64,000 bases of DNA from the NCBI RefSeq assembly GCF_025195095.1, contig NZ_JANAVZ010000006.1:208832-272831 (forward strand), given 5' to 3'. Below the pieces are notes generated by a model. The model saw nothing but the letters and a program-made list of their open reading frames with translations, was not told the DNA's origin and did no database searches. Every line of letters starts with the position of its first letter. Positions within the stretch are counted from its first letter, which is position 1. Origin of the DNA: Paracoccus maritimus. Lineage in GTDB: Bacteria > Pseudomonadota > Alphaproteobacteria > Rhodobacterales > Rhodobacteraceae. Positions 41,525 through 50,152 of the stretch are shown piece after piece. The translations under genes were made by a program, and so were the position numbers.

Positions 41525-42279
41525 CAGGGCCTCGGCAAGACAAAGCTCAGCACCGCGTCCGCCCAGATCGCGATCAACATGGGGGCCAGCAGCGTCAGCG
41601 CGACAAGCGCCAGCATGATCGAGGCAGGAGAGCCGATAAAGACGACCGGCAGCGCCGGCATGACGCGGTTGATGACACCTGACAGCGCCTGGAAAAGAAA
41701 GCCGCCCAGGGTAAAGGGCGCGGCCAGCATCATAGCCAGCCCGAAACTCTGCGCGACCAGCGCGATGGCTGCAGGCGCAAGCATGTCGATATCGGGCCAA
41801 CCCGCCAGCGGCCAAAGCGTGAAGCTGTCGGCCAGCAACTGCACCAGCATCACCGGCAAACCAAGCGCCATCAACACGGCCATGCCACCCAGATGCATCA
41901 GGTTGCCGACCGGATGCGGGGCGGCTTCGTTCTGGACACCGATGATCTGAGACAGGGACGCTGTCGCGGCGATCGCCGTAGTGGCCACGTCCAATGCAAG
42001 GGCCAACAGCCGCAGCAAGCCCCCGGTTGCCAAGCCGATCACCATCTCGGCACCGCTTTGGACGATCAATTGCAACGGCTCCGACGGCGGCGCCACCGTC
42101 CCCGTCAACCCCGCCAGCAACGGCGTGACCGCCACCGCGGCCGCCACCCGCACCCGGACCGGGATCAGCCTTTCGCCCAGCCCCGGCAGGATCAGCAGAC
42201 ATGCCTGGACTCGCAGGTAGACAAGGACGAAGCCCCAATCCAGGCCGGGCACCCATTCGGCAAGCTGCTGCCACATCAC
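41524..42279 (-). CDS. fliR: Flagellar export protein FliR
   Basis: A 251-residue membrane component of the type III export gate with six hydrophobic helices. The N-terminal PGLGERLIPVRVRVAAAVAV and the internal SLSQIIGVQNE region and APFTLGGFLFQALSGVINRV are typical. It overlaps flhA by ATGA at 42276-42279. fliQ, which usually accompanies fliP and fliR, is not in the window. Confidence 0.92.
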   Translation of the reverse strand: MMWQQLAEWVPGLDWGFVLVYLRVQACLLILPGLGERLIPVRVRVAAAVAVTPLLAGLTGTVAPPSEPLQLIVQSGAEMVIGLATGGLLRLLALALDVATTAIAATASLSQIIGVQNEAAPHPVGNLMHLGGMAVLMALGLPVMLVQLLADSFTLWPLAGWPDIDMLAPAAIALVAQSFGLAMMLAAPFTLGGFLFQALSGVINRVMPALPVVFIGSPASIMLALVALTLLAPMLIAIWADAVLSFVLPRP

Positions 42280-44375
42280 GCGGCCTCTATCGTTCCGACC
42301 AGGTGAAGTTCGGCCACGGGGTCGATCTCCTCGAGGCCCAGGACCGGCGCAGAGACGCCATTCGATCCGAGCACCGCACGGATCATCCGTCGCCGATGGT
42401 CGGGCGCGACGACGACCGTGCGCGCGCCCGGTTGCGCGGTGGCCAGGGCGCGGCGGGTGGCGTCAAGCAGTTTCTGCGACAGCCCCGGCGTGATGGCCCC
42501 GCCGCCGGTTCGGCCCGTCTCGCCATCCGCGCGAACGAACTCTGCCTCCCATGCAGGGTGCAGCTGCAGCGCCGAAATGCGACCGGAATCGTCCGAGTAT
42601 TGCTGCGTGATCTGGCCGCGCAGGCGCTTTCGCACCATTTCGTAGACCGTTTCGATCGAGTCGATCGAACGAAATTCGAAGATGGCGTCGATGATCAGCG
42701 GCAGGTTGCGGATCGACAGGCGTTCCTCCAGCAGAGCCCGCAAGACAGCCAACAGGCTTTCGGGGCTGACCTTGTCAGGGATCATGCTGTCAAGGTAACG
42801 CCTGTTGCGTTCCGCTCGGGAGGGGTCCGAAAGCGTCTTCAGTTCCTCGATCTGGCGCTGCATTGCGGCCAGTGTCAGCAAAGACGACAGGTTCGCCTTC
42901 ACGACCTCCATCAGATGCGTGGACAGCACCTCCATCGGTGTCACCACGGTCGCACCCATGGTCGCTGCCTCGTCCTGATCCTCGCGCGCAAGCCAGCGCG
43001 CGGGGCTGGAATAGACCGGTTCGCGGACGGTGACGCCCCGCAACTGTTCCAGCAGCCGGTCCGGGCCCAATGCAAGAACCTCGCCCGGTCTCAGGCTGCC
43101 GCGACCACGCACCACGCCATGGACCCGGATCAAATAGTCGCCGGGCGCCAGTTCGTCGGTATCGGTGATGCGAACATCCGGCAGGATCAGCCCGAAACCG
43201 CGTGCGATGTGAATTCGCAGGTTGCTGATCCGGCTGCCCAGGCCGCGGGCCTGATCCAGCGCCGTCACGATCAGATCGGACCCTATCTCGACGCTGATAT
43301 CGTCGGTATCCAGCACGTCGCCGATCCGACTGGCGGGCCGTGCCACCGGCTCGTCATCGGCCGGGATGTCGGGTTGGTCGATGTCATGCCTCAACCTGCG
43401 CGCGATCTGAAACGAGGCCATAGCCATCGCCAGCGCCAGCGCAACAAACAGCAGACGCGGCATGCCGGGAACGAAGGACATCAGCAGCATCGCCGCCGCC
43501 ACCATTGCCGCGGGCTGCCAGCCGCGCGCGAATTGCTGCGACAGAAGCTGCGCGGTCGTGTCGGTCGCCCCCCCGCGCGACAGCAGCAACGCCGCCGCCA
43601 TCGAGGTGATCAGCGCCGGGATCTGGCTGACCAGGCCATCGCCGATCGTGAGGTGTGAATAGGTCGAGACGGCATCCCCGACGCTCATGCCATGGACGGC
43701 GATCCCCACTGTCAGACCGACAATTAGGTTGATCAGGGTGATCACGATCCCCGCGACGGCATCGCCCTTGACGAATTTCGATGCGCCGTCGAGCGATCCA
43801 AAGAAGCTGATCTCGCGCTGTTCCTGAGCACGGCGCCGCTTGGCTTCCTGGTGATCGATCGCGCCTGCATTCAGGTCTCCGTCTATCGCAAGCTGCTTGC
43901 CAGGAAGCGAATCCAGCGCGAAGCGCGCCGCAACCTCGGCCATGCGCCCTGACCCCTTGGTGATGACCATGAAGTTCACCACCGAGATGACTGCGAACAC
44001 GGTCAGGCCGACCAGAAGTGACCCCCCCGCCACAAAGGCCGCGAATCCGTTGATCACCTGCCCCGCCGCATCGGTGCCCGTGTGTCCTTCCGTCAGGATA
44101 AGTCGGGTCGAGGACACGTTCAGCGAAAGCCGGATGACCAGACTTACCAGCAGCAGAACCGGAAACGCCTGAAAATCGGTCGGCTTGTCCACCAGCGAGG
44201 CCATGACCAGCACCAGCGTCGCGGTCGCGATGGACAAAGCGATTCCGAAATCCAGCAATCCAGGCGGAAGCGGGATCACCAGCGAAATGACGATCAGGAC
44301 CAGACCGCCAGTAACCAGCAAGGGTGCATCCAGCATGCGCCGGGACTTTCGGGCGACAGCGCCGACACTGTTCAT
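42276..44375 (-). CDS. flhA: Flagellar export gate protein FlhA
   Basis: A 699-residue protein with an N-terminal membrane domain (about residues 15-310, eight helices) and a large cytoplasmic substrate-docking domain. Conserved parts include FQAFPVLLLVSLVIRLSLNV and the FHIPEP-type loop seen as RFALDSLPGKQLAIDGDLNA. GDAVSTYSHLTIGDGLVSQI follows. It has the normal length for the family. Confidence 0.96.
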   Translation of the reverse strand: MNSVGAVARKSRRMLDAPLLVTGGLVLIVISLVIPLPPGLLDFGIALSIATATLVLVMASLVDKPTDFQAFPVLLLVSLVIRLSLNVSSTRLILTEGHTGTDAAGQVINGFAAFVAGGSLLVGLTVFAVISVVNFMVITKGSGRMAEVAARFALDSLPGKQLAIDGDLNAGAIDHQEAKRRRAQEQREISFFGSLDGASKFVKGDAVAGIVITLINLIVGLTVGIAVHGMSVGDAVSTYSHLTIGDGLVSQIPALITSMAAALLLSRGGATDTTAQLLSQQFARGWQPAAMVAAAMLLMSFVPGMPRLLFVALALAMAMASFQIARRLRHDIDQPDIPADDEPVARPASRIGDVLDTDDISVEIGSDLIVTALDQARGLGSRISNLRIHIARGFGLILPDVRITDTDELAPGDYLIRVHGVVRGRGSLRPGEVLALGPDRLLEQLRGVTVREPVYSSPARWLAREDQDEAATMGATVVTPMEVLSTHLMEVVKANLSSLLTLAAMQRQIEELKTLSDPSRAERNRRYLDSMIPDKVSPESLLAVLRALLEERLSIRNLPLIIDAIFEFRSIDSIETVYEMVRKRLRGQITQQYSDDSGRISALQLHPAWEAEFVRADGETGRTGGGAITPGLSQKLLDATRRALATAQPGARTVVVAPDHRRRMIRAVLGSNGVSAPVLGLEEIDPVAELHLVGTIEAA

Positions 44376-44650
44376 TCCACGTCCTCCTGCGCCGCGATGG
44401 CGGGCTTCAGAATATCCTCGAGCGGCCAGGGATCTGCCGTCAGCAGCCCCGCGCGACGCAGAAAGACCAGGGCCTGCAGCCGTACCGATGGCTCCATGCC
44501 CATCAAACGCACACGATAGTCGCGCGGCAGCGTTTCGCCGGCCAGCAGCAAGTCGGACGCCTCTTGCGCGTAGCCGGCGATTTCGGGCGGCAATGACGCC
44601 GTCGGCTCGCCCGCATTCGCAGCCACGACAAGAAAGGCCATTGTCAGCAT
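44372..44650 (-). CDS. Small protein between motA and flhA, unknown function
   Basis: A 92-residue protein with a short hydrophobic N-terminus (residues 1-14) that could be a signal peptide, then a soluble helical part. Its start overlaps the motA stop (TGATG) and its stop overlaps the flhA start (ATGA). It is therefore certainly part of the flagellar transcript. I recognise no domain; a role in flagellar assembly is inferred from position only. Confidence 0.65.
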   Translation of the reverse strand: MLTMAFLVVAANAGEPTASLPPEIAGYAQEASDLLLAGETLPRDYRVRLMGMEPSVRLQALVFLRRAGLLTADPWPLEDILKPAIAAQEDVE

Positions 44651-45516
44651 CACGCCGCCTTTTTCAGATCTCGAAGCGCGGTCTCCAGCGTATCGAAGCT
44701 GGGGCGCAGATGTTCCGGGGCGGTCTGGCGACCGACTTCGACGCACAGATTGGTGGCATGCTGATGCAGGCCGGCGACCAGCACCGACTTGATCACATCA
44801 TAAAAGCCAAGATCCTGCTTGATGACGCCGCCAAGCCGGTTGGCCAGCGGCGCGACAAAGCCATAGGCCAGAAAGACACCCAGAAACGTCCCCACAAGGG
44901 CGCCGCCGATCATCTTGCCCAACACCTCGGGCGGCTGGTCGATCGAACTCATCGTCTTGATGACGCCCAACACGGCGGCGACGATTCCCAGCGCCGGCAA
45001 TGCATCGGCCACGCTTTGCAGCGCATGTGGCAGATGCATCTCTTCCTCGCGCAGCGTCGCGATGCGGCGGGACAACATTTCCTCGACCTGATAGGGATCG
45101 TCATAGTTCAGGCTGGCCGAGCGCAGCGTATCGGCAATCAACGAGATGATGTTGTGATCGGCCAGCAGGCGCGGATAGGCCCCGAACACGGTCGATTCCC
45201 GCGGATTTTCGATATGCTGTTCCAGGCCGACCGGATTTTCGCGCGCGATCTTCAGCAGTTGAAACATCAGGCAAAGCACATCCTGATGATCCTTCGCCGA
45301 CCACATGGGGCCCTTGAATGCCCGTATCAGCCCCTTCGGCGTCGCCTTCAGGATATGGCTGTCATTGGACAGCAGGTATGATCCGATCGCGGCACCCATG
45401 ATCATCATCATCTCGAATGGCAGCGCATGGGTGATGACACCCATCTTGCCGCCCGCCAGCAGATAACCGCCGAAGACCATCGCCATGGTCACGAAAATGC
45501 CCACAAAGCCGAACAT
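44650..45516 (-). CDS. motA: Flagellar stator protein MotA
   Basis: A 288-residue four-helix stator component. The GKMGVITHALPFEMMMIMGA segment is followed by a cytoplasmic loop, then the third and fourth helices with LPALGIVAAVLGVIKTMSSI and GALVGTFLGVFLAYGFVAPL. The proline pair typical of proton-driven MotA is kept. motB is not adjacent, unlike in many genomes, so the partner must lie elsewhere. Confidence 0.94.
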   Translation of the reverse strand: MFGFVGIFVTMAMVFGGYLLAGGKMGVITHALPFEMMMIMGAAIGSYLLSNDSHILKATPKGLIRAFKGPMWSAKDHQDVLCLMFQLLKIARENPVGLEQHIENPRESTVFGAYPRLLADHNIISLIADTLRSASLNYDDPYQVEEMLSRRIATLREEEMHLPHALQSVADALPALGIVAAVLGVIKTMSSIDQPPEVLGKMIGGALVGTFLGVFLAYGFVAPLANRLGGVIKQDLGFYDVIKSVLVAGLHQHATNLCVEVGRQTAPEHLRPSFDTLETALRDLKKAA

Positions 45517-45528
45517 GACTGTCGCTCC

Positions 45529-46071
45529 TCAGTTCTTTCTGACGCTGCGTGCGCCCATCTGCGCGGTCAGCAGCGCCGCCTGACGCGGCTCGACCGCAGC
45601 AATGATCCGCGCTCCCGTTTCCGGCCGAACCCGCATCAGGATCTCGGCCGCGAAATCCGCGGGCAGGTTGGTCAGCACCGCGGCTGCCTCGGCTGGCTTC
45701 ATCTGATCGTAGAGCGCGACAAGGCGCTGGATATCGTCTCGAACCGCTTCGGTGGCCGTATCCCGACGCGCGCGGATTCCGCCCTTCTGCGACTTCAATT
45801 GCGCAAGCCGTTCACGCAATGTCTGTTCGGCCTGCGCCAGTTCGGCCTTTCGGTCTTCGATACTTTCCATGTAGCGCTCGATCCGGAGGGCGCGATCGCG
45901 CAATTCCTCGGCCAAGGCGACCGCCTCGGGAACGTCGCCGCAGCCTTGCAAAAGACCGCTGGGTGCGGCGAACGCCGCAAACACCCGTGAAAGATCCTGG
46001 GACTTCAAGGCCGCGGCGGCCGCAGGCACGGCCAGAAGCAATGCCAGGGCCGGCAGGAACGATCTACGCAT
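45529..46071 (-). CDS. MotE-like flagellar protein (MgtE N-terminal-like domain)
   Basis: A 180-residue protein with a signal peptide (residues 1-20). A coiled-coil (about 55-110) is followed by a domain like the MgtE N-terminal module (VALYDQMKPAEAAAVLTNLP). This is the layout of MotE, which in alphaproteobacteria acts as a periplasmic chaperone/stabiliser for MotC. It lies 12 bases upstream of motA in the same transcript. Confidence 0.8.
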   Translation of the reverse strand: MRRSFLPALALLLAVPAAAAALKSQDLSRVFAAFAAPSGLLQGCGDVPEAVALAEELRDRALRIERYMESIEDRKAELAQAEQTLRERLAQLKSQKGGIRARRDTATEAVRDDIQRLVALYDQMKPAEAAAVLTNLPADFAAEILMRVRPETGARIIAAVEPRQAALLTAQMGARSVRKN

Positions 46072-46414
46072 CGAATATCTCCGACTTCTTGCGAAGACGC
46101 CGTTGCGGTGCAGGTCGATCTTCGTGCATCGCCGCCTGGCCGATCCGCTGGCGCAAATCCCACAGTGCGCGTTCCTTCCGGGCCCGTGATATTTCCTCGG
46201 AAAGCTGTTCGCTTGCTTCGGTGGCCTCGGCGCGGGCCGACCGAATCGCTCGTTCCAGCCTGTCCACTTCGGCGGCCATCACCGCGATCGCCCCGCCCAG
46301 ACCTGATTCCAGATCGTTCAGCCGACGCAGCCGGCGCGCCAGCAGCAGGCAGAAGCAGGCAAGTCCCACAGAGGCCGCGACCAGCGCGGCCTGAAGCAGT
46401 GTTTCGATGGTCAT
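46064..46414 (-). CDS. Single-pass membrane coiled-coil protein in flagellar operon
   Basis: A 116-residue protein: one membrane helix (residues 5-25), then about 60 residues of coiled-coil and a basic tail. It overlaps fliL upstream by four bases and the MotE-like gene downstream by eight. No named family recognised. Its place between fliL and stator genes suggests a role near the stator or basal body. Confidence 0.65.
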   Translation of the reverse strand: MTIETLLQAALVAASVGLACFCLLLARRLRRLNDLESGLGGAIAVMAAEVDRLERAIRSARAEATEASEQLSEEISRARKERALWDLRQRIGQAAMHEDRPAPQRRLRKKSEIFDA

Positions 46415-46887
46415 CTGATCAGAAACTCCGTTATCAAGAGATCCTTCACCGGCGCCTCACCCAGCACATAGCGGGTCCGCGTCACCAGCTCGGCTCGGAT
46501 GATCTCCAGGACACCCCGCTTGTCGTAGGCTGCGGGATCGACGCCCGAGAGGAAGCCCGTAAAGGCGTCCAGAACGCGTGGCATGAGATGTTCGACCTCG
46601 GCGCGGTGGGTCGCATCCGTTTCAATCGATACGGCCAGGATCAGACTGCGCCCGCGACCGCCCGGTAAACTTAATTCGATGCGCGGAACCTCGACGAATA
46701 CCGCTGGCGAAACGGTCGCCACGGCAGGGGCGCCTGACGAACCCGCAAACAGCCCCACAGGGGACCAGAACCCAAGATAGGTCGATGCAAAGCCGCCACC
46801 GCCCAGAAGGATCGCGGCCGCGACAGGTAGCAGTTTCCCCCTCTTCCTGGGGGCTTCGTCCGCGGGGTCGGCGACTGCTTCGGACAT
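46411..46887 (-). CDS. fliL: Flagellar basal-body protein FliL
   Basis: A 158-residue stator-associated protein. A cytoplasmic basic start (KRGKLLPVAAAILL) and one helix are followed by a periplasmic stomatin-like domain with PRIELSLPGGRGRSLILAVS. The C-terminal LREIL-like end appears as VKDLLITEFLIR. It is the first gene of the leftward flagellar operon and is divergent from fliF. Confidence 0.88.
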   Translation of the reverse strand: MSEAVADPADEAPRKRGKLLPVAAAILLGGGGFASTYLGFWSPVGLFAGSSGAPAVATVSPAVFVEVPRIELSLPGGRGRSLILAVSIETDATHRAEVEHLMPRVLDAFTGFLSGVDPAAYDKRGVLEIIRAELVTRTRYVLGEAPVKDLLITEFLIR

Positions 46888-46966
46888 GGTGATTCTCCGT
46901 CGTGATGAAACGGATTTAGCACCTCGCGACTAACCAAATCTTAACATCAGCCATGTCATCAAGGCG
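46888..46966. promoter_or_regulatory. Divergent promoter region of the two flagellar operons
   Basis: Only 79 bases separate the fliL and fliF starts, so both flagellar promoters must lie here or reach into the genes. The stretch is locally AT-rich (around ACCAAATCTTAACATCAG). I do not see a good sigma-54 or sigma-28 element. Confidence 0.5.
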
Positions 46967-48583
46967 ATGACGAACAACATGAAGATGATTCGGAAAGGGC
47001 CGGTTTTGCAAAAATTGCAGGACTACTGGAACGAGCGAAGCTCGCAGCAGAAACTGATTCTCGCGGCTGCATTCCTGACCACCTTCCTCGCGATTGCGGG
47101 GTTTGGCTGGATGGCCAGCAGGCCCGGTCTTTCAATGCTGTATGGCGGTCTGGACGCTGCGCAGTCCGGCGAAGTGATTGCTGGAATTGAACGCGCGGGC
47201 GTCGCCTACGAGGTACGCGGCGACGCGATCTGGGTCGATGACAGTCAGCGCGACCGGCTTCGCATGGACCTTGCGGCGCAGGGGCTGCCGGCCTCGGGAA
47301 GCGCAGGCTACGAGCTGCTGGACGGGATGTCGGGCTTCGGCACCACCTCGCAGATGTTCGACGCCGCATATTGGCGCGCCAAAGAGGGTGAGCTTGCGCG
47401 AACCATCCTGGCGTTGCCCAACGTCAAGACGGCACGCGTGCATCTTGCGGTTGAGAACGGTCGAGGATACCGCCGCGACATCACCGGAAGCGCGTCGGTC
47501 ACGCTGACCACGAATGGCGGGCAGATCACGCGTGAACAGGCGGCCGCACTGCGCTATCTGGTCTCGTCCGGCGTCCCGGGAATGCAGCCTGAGGCTGTGA
47601 CGGTCATCGACAGCCAGCGTGGCATCGTTTCAGCGACCGAGGATACCGCGGGCCATGATCGCGCGGCCGAGATGAAGCGCAATGTCGAACGCATCCTCGA
47701 ACCCCATGTGGGCGTCGGCAATGCGATCGTCGAGCTGAACCTGGATCTGGTCACCGAATCTGAAATGCTGACCGAGCAACGATTCGATCCCGATCAGCGG
47801 GCGATGATTTCGCAAGTCACCGAGGAAACGACCGATCAAAGCCAATCTTCGGGTTCGGGCGCGGTCACCGCGGCGTCGAACCTGCCGGATACGGAAGAAG
47901 CCGCCGGCGATACGTCACAGGCATCCCGGTCCGAAAACCGCCAGCAGGCGAATTTCGAGGTCAGCCAGATCACGCGTGAGATCCAGCGGCAGCCAGGCGC
48001 AACCCGCCGCCTTACGGTCGCGGTTCTGGTCAACGGCGTCGCGCAGGCTGATGCGCAGGGTGACACTCAGCTGGTTCCGCGCCAGGAACAGGAACTTGCG
48101 GTATTGCGCGAACTGGTCGCTTCGGCGGTCGGCTATGACGAGACGCGCGGGGATCTGATCACCGTGAAATCGCTGCCGTTCGCAACTCTTGGCCAGGACG
48201 GCACACTTGCGCAGCCCGGACTTCTGGACCGGCTGGATCTGAATACGCTGGTTAGGATTGCCCTGATCGGTGTCTTCGCGCTGGCGGTGATCCTTGCGAT
48301 TCTGCGTCCCGCCCTGCGGGGCCGCGGATCCCCTCAGGCCGTGCCCGCTTTGCTGGACGACAGCGGTCCTGCAACCGAGGCCGTCACCGGTACGATCGAA
48401 ACGGACCAGCCCCAGATCATCGGATCGGACAGACTGCTACCGCTCCAGCCGGAACCTGCCGAACCCCTGTCCCTGCCCCATGGGGATCCGGTGGCGAGAC
48501 TGCGCGGCATGATGCGCGAGCGGCATGAGGAAAGCGTGAAGATCCTGTCCGGCTGGATCGAAAACAAGGAGAGCGCGAGGTGA
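46967..48583 (+). CDS. fliF: Flagellar MS-ring protein FliF
   Basis: A 538-residue membrane-ring protein. The first helix (LILAAAFLTTFLAIAGFGWM) is followed by the ring-building YscJ-like domains with LSMLYGGLDAAQSGEVIAGI and LARTILALPNVKTARVHLAV. A second helix lies at about 425-445, and a cytoplasmic C-terminus binds FliG. The start is set at 46967. It is the first gene of the rightward operon fliF-fliH-fliN-fliP. Confidence 0.94.
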   Translation: MTNNMKMIRKGPVLQKLQDYWNERSSQQKLILAAAFLTTFLAIAGFGWMASRPGLSMLYGGLDAAQSGEVIAGIERAGVAYEVRGDAIWVDDSQRDRLRMDLAAQGLPASGSAGYELLDGMSGFGTTSQMFDAAYWRAKEGELARTILALPNVKTARVHLAVENGRGYRRDITGSASVTLTTNGGQITREQAAALRYLVSSGVPGMQPEAVTVIDSQRGIVSATEDTAGHDRAAEMKRNVERILEPHVGVGNAIVELNLDLVTESEMLTEQRFDPDQRAMISQVTEETTDQSQSSGSGAVTAASNLPDTEEAAGDTSQASRSENRQQANFEVSQITREIQRQPGATRRLTVAVLVNGVAQADAQGDTQLVPRQEQELAVLRELVASAVGYDETRGDLITVKSLPFATLGQDGTLAQPGLLDRLDLNTLVRIALIGVFALAVILAILRPALRGRGSPQAVPALLDDSGPATEAVTGTIETDQPQIIGSDRLLPLQPEPAEPLSLPHGDPVARLRGMMRERHEESVKILSGWIENKESAR

Positions 48584-49155
48584 CACTGGCGATGTTCAAA
48601 CTTGAATCTTTCACGACCGCGCTGGCGGGGCACGGAGCCAAGCTGTGCTATGACCGGCAGGCACTTGAAAAGGCTCACGCGGATGGCGTGGCCGAAGGGC
48701 TGGCGCTTCAGGAAGACGATCAGATGCGCAATCTTTGTGCAGGAATGGACCGCCTGGCACGTGCGCTGAGCGAGGACGAGCAGCGCCGCGCGGCCCTGAG
48801 GTCCGAGGCCGTAACTGCGCTAAGCCCTATCTTCGATGCCATTCTCGACAACCTGGCGCCCGCTGCCGAATCAAAGCGCCTGGAAATCGCGCTGACCGAG
48901 GAATTGTCGCGCCTGGCGCAGATGGCCACGCCGTTACGGGCGCAGATAGCCTGTGGCGCAAACCTGCGGGATCTGGTCGAGCGCTGCCTGACGGAAAGCG
49001 GTCTTGACAACATCGAAATCAGCGAGGTGCCCGCCGACCGTATCAGCCTGTCGCTGCAAGGCGGGCGTATCGAGCTCGCGCCCGATCGGATCGCCGCCGG
49101 AATTCGTGCACTGATTGCGGAAATCAAGGAGAACGAGACACCATGGACGCACTGA
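48580..49155 (+). CDS. FliH-like flagellar protein
   Basis: A 191-residue soluble protein with an N-terminal helical part and a C-terminal alpha/beta domain (LRDLVERCLTESGLDNIEIS). It sits exactly where fliH, the export ATPase regulator, stands in related operons. The GTG start overlaps the fliF stop. Sequence similarity to FliH is weak, so the call rests partly on place. Confidence 0.6.
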   Translation: MTLAMFKLESFTTALAGHGAKLCYDRQALEKAHADGVAEGLALQEDDQMRNLCAGMDRLARALSEDEQRRAALRSEAVTALSPIFDAILDNLAPAAESKRLEIALTEELSRLAQMATPLRAQIACGANLRDLVERCLTESGLDNIEISEVPADRISLSLQGGRIELAPDRIAAGIRALIAEIKENETPWTH

Positions 49156-49400
49156 AACATCTGATCGACACCGACAATATCCAGGTCGAGGTGACGATCC
49201 GCCTTGGAAAGACGCACCAGACCGTCGCGCGGCTTTCCTCGCTTCGCGCCGATGATGTCCTGATCCTGGAGCAGTCCATCGAGGACGGGGTCGAGATCTG
49301 CGTCGGCGACAAGGTCATCGCCCGCGGCGAACTGACCGGCGACGGGTCCCACGAAGACCGACTTTGCGTTCGGATCATCGGCGCGACGGAGGCGATGTGA
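49143..49400 (+). CDS. fliN: Flagellar motor switch protein FliN
   Basis: An 85-residue SpoA-fold protein of the C-ring. DNIQVEVTIRLGKTHQTVAR, then LRADDVLILEQ and VCVGDKVIARGEL-type spacing (ICVGDKVIARGEL here), match the FliN core. It overlaps the FliH-like gene by 13 bases and fliP by GTGA. Confidence 0.9.
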   Translation: MDALKHLIDTDNIQVEVTIRLGKTHQTVARLSSLRADDVLILEQSIEDGVEICVGDKVIARGELTGDGSHEDRLCVRIIGATEAM

Positions 49401-50113
49401 CCACGCGGCTGCTGATCCTCATCGCCGGTTTGGCGTTGACCCCTGCAGCGTCACTTGCGCAGGATCCGGGAATGCTGGATCAGGCGGCGGCAGGGCTGGG
49501 CCAGAACGCCGTGATGCTGGTTCTGGCACTGACCGCCCTGTCGCTTGCGCCCGGCATCGCCATCATGGTGACGTGTTTTCCGTTCATCGTCACCGTACTG
49601 TCGATCCTGAGACAGGCAATCGGGCTGCAACAATCCCCCCCCAACATGCTGATCGTCAGCCTGGCGATGTTCCTGACATGGTTCATCATGGACCCCGTGT
49701 TGCGAGAGGCATGGCAGTCAGCGGGCGCGCCGTTGCGCGACGGCACCATCGGCATCGCCGAGGCTTTCCAGCGCGGTATTGTCCCGTTTCAGGGTTTTAT
49801 GGCGGCGCGAACCAATCCTGACACACTGGCCGGTCTGGCCGAGATCGCGCCGGGCGCGGACATCGAACCGAACCGTCTGTCCGTCATGATCCCGGCCTTC
49901 ATGCTGTCCGAAATCCAGCGCGCTTTCGAGATCGGATTCCTGATCGCCCTGCCGTTCCTGATCATTGATCTGGTGATATCGGCAGTGCTGATGTCGATGG
50001 GCATGATGATGGTGCCGCCGGTCGTCGTATCGCTGCCTTTCAAGCTGGCGTTCTTCGTCGTGGTGGACGGTTGGTCAATGATCGCGGGCGCACTGGTCCG
50101 CAGCTATCAATAG
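49397..50113 (+). CDS. fliP: Flagellar export protein FliP
   Basis: A 238-residue export-gate protein with a cleavable signal peptide and four helices. SLAPGIAIMVTCFPFIVTVL is the family's first core segment, and the C-terminal MMMVPPVVVSLPFKLAFFVV with DGW is characteristic. The GTG at 49397 inside the fliN stop is chosen as start. fliQ and fliM are absent from this cluster. Confidence 0.94.
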   Translation: MTTRLLILIAGLALTPAASLAQDPGMLDQAAAGLGQNAVMLVLALTALSLAPGIAIMVTCFPFIVTVLSILRQAIGLQQSPPNMLIVSLAMFLTWFIMDPVLREAWQSAGAPLRDGTIGIAEAFQRGIVPFQGFMAARTNPDTLAGLAEIAPGADIEPNRLSVMIPAFMLSEIQRAFEIGFLIALPFLIIDLVISAVLMSMGMMMVPPVVVSLPFKLAFFVVVDGWSMIAGALVRSYQ

Positions 50114-50152
50114 CTGCCCATCGCACGCCCTTTCCACGCGCCTGCTCGACCC

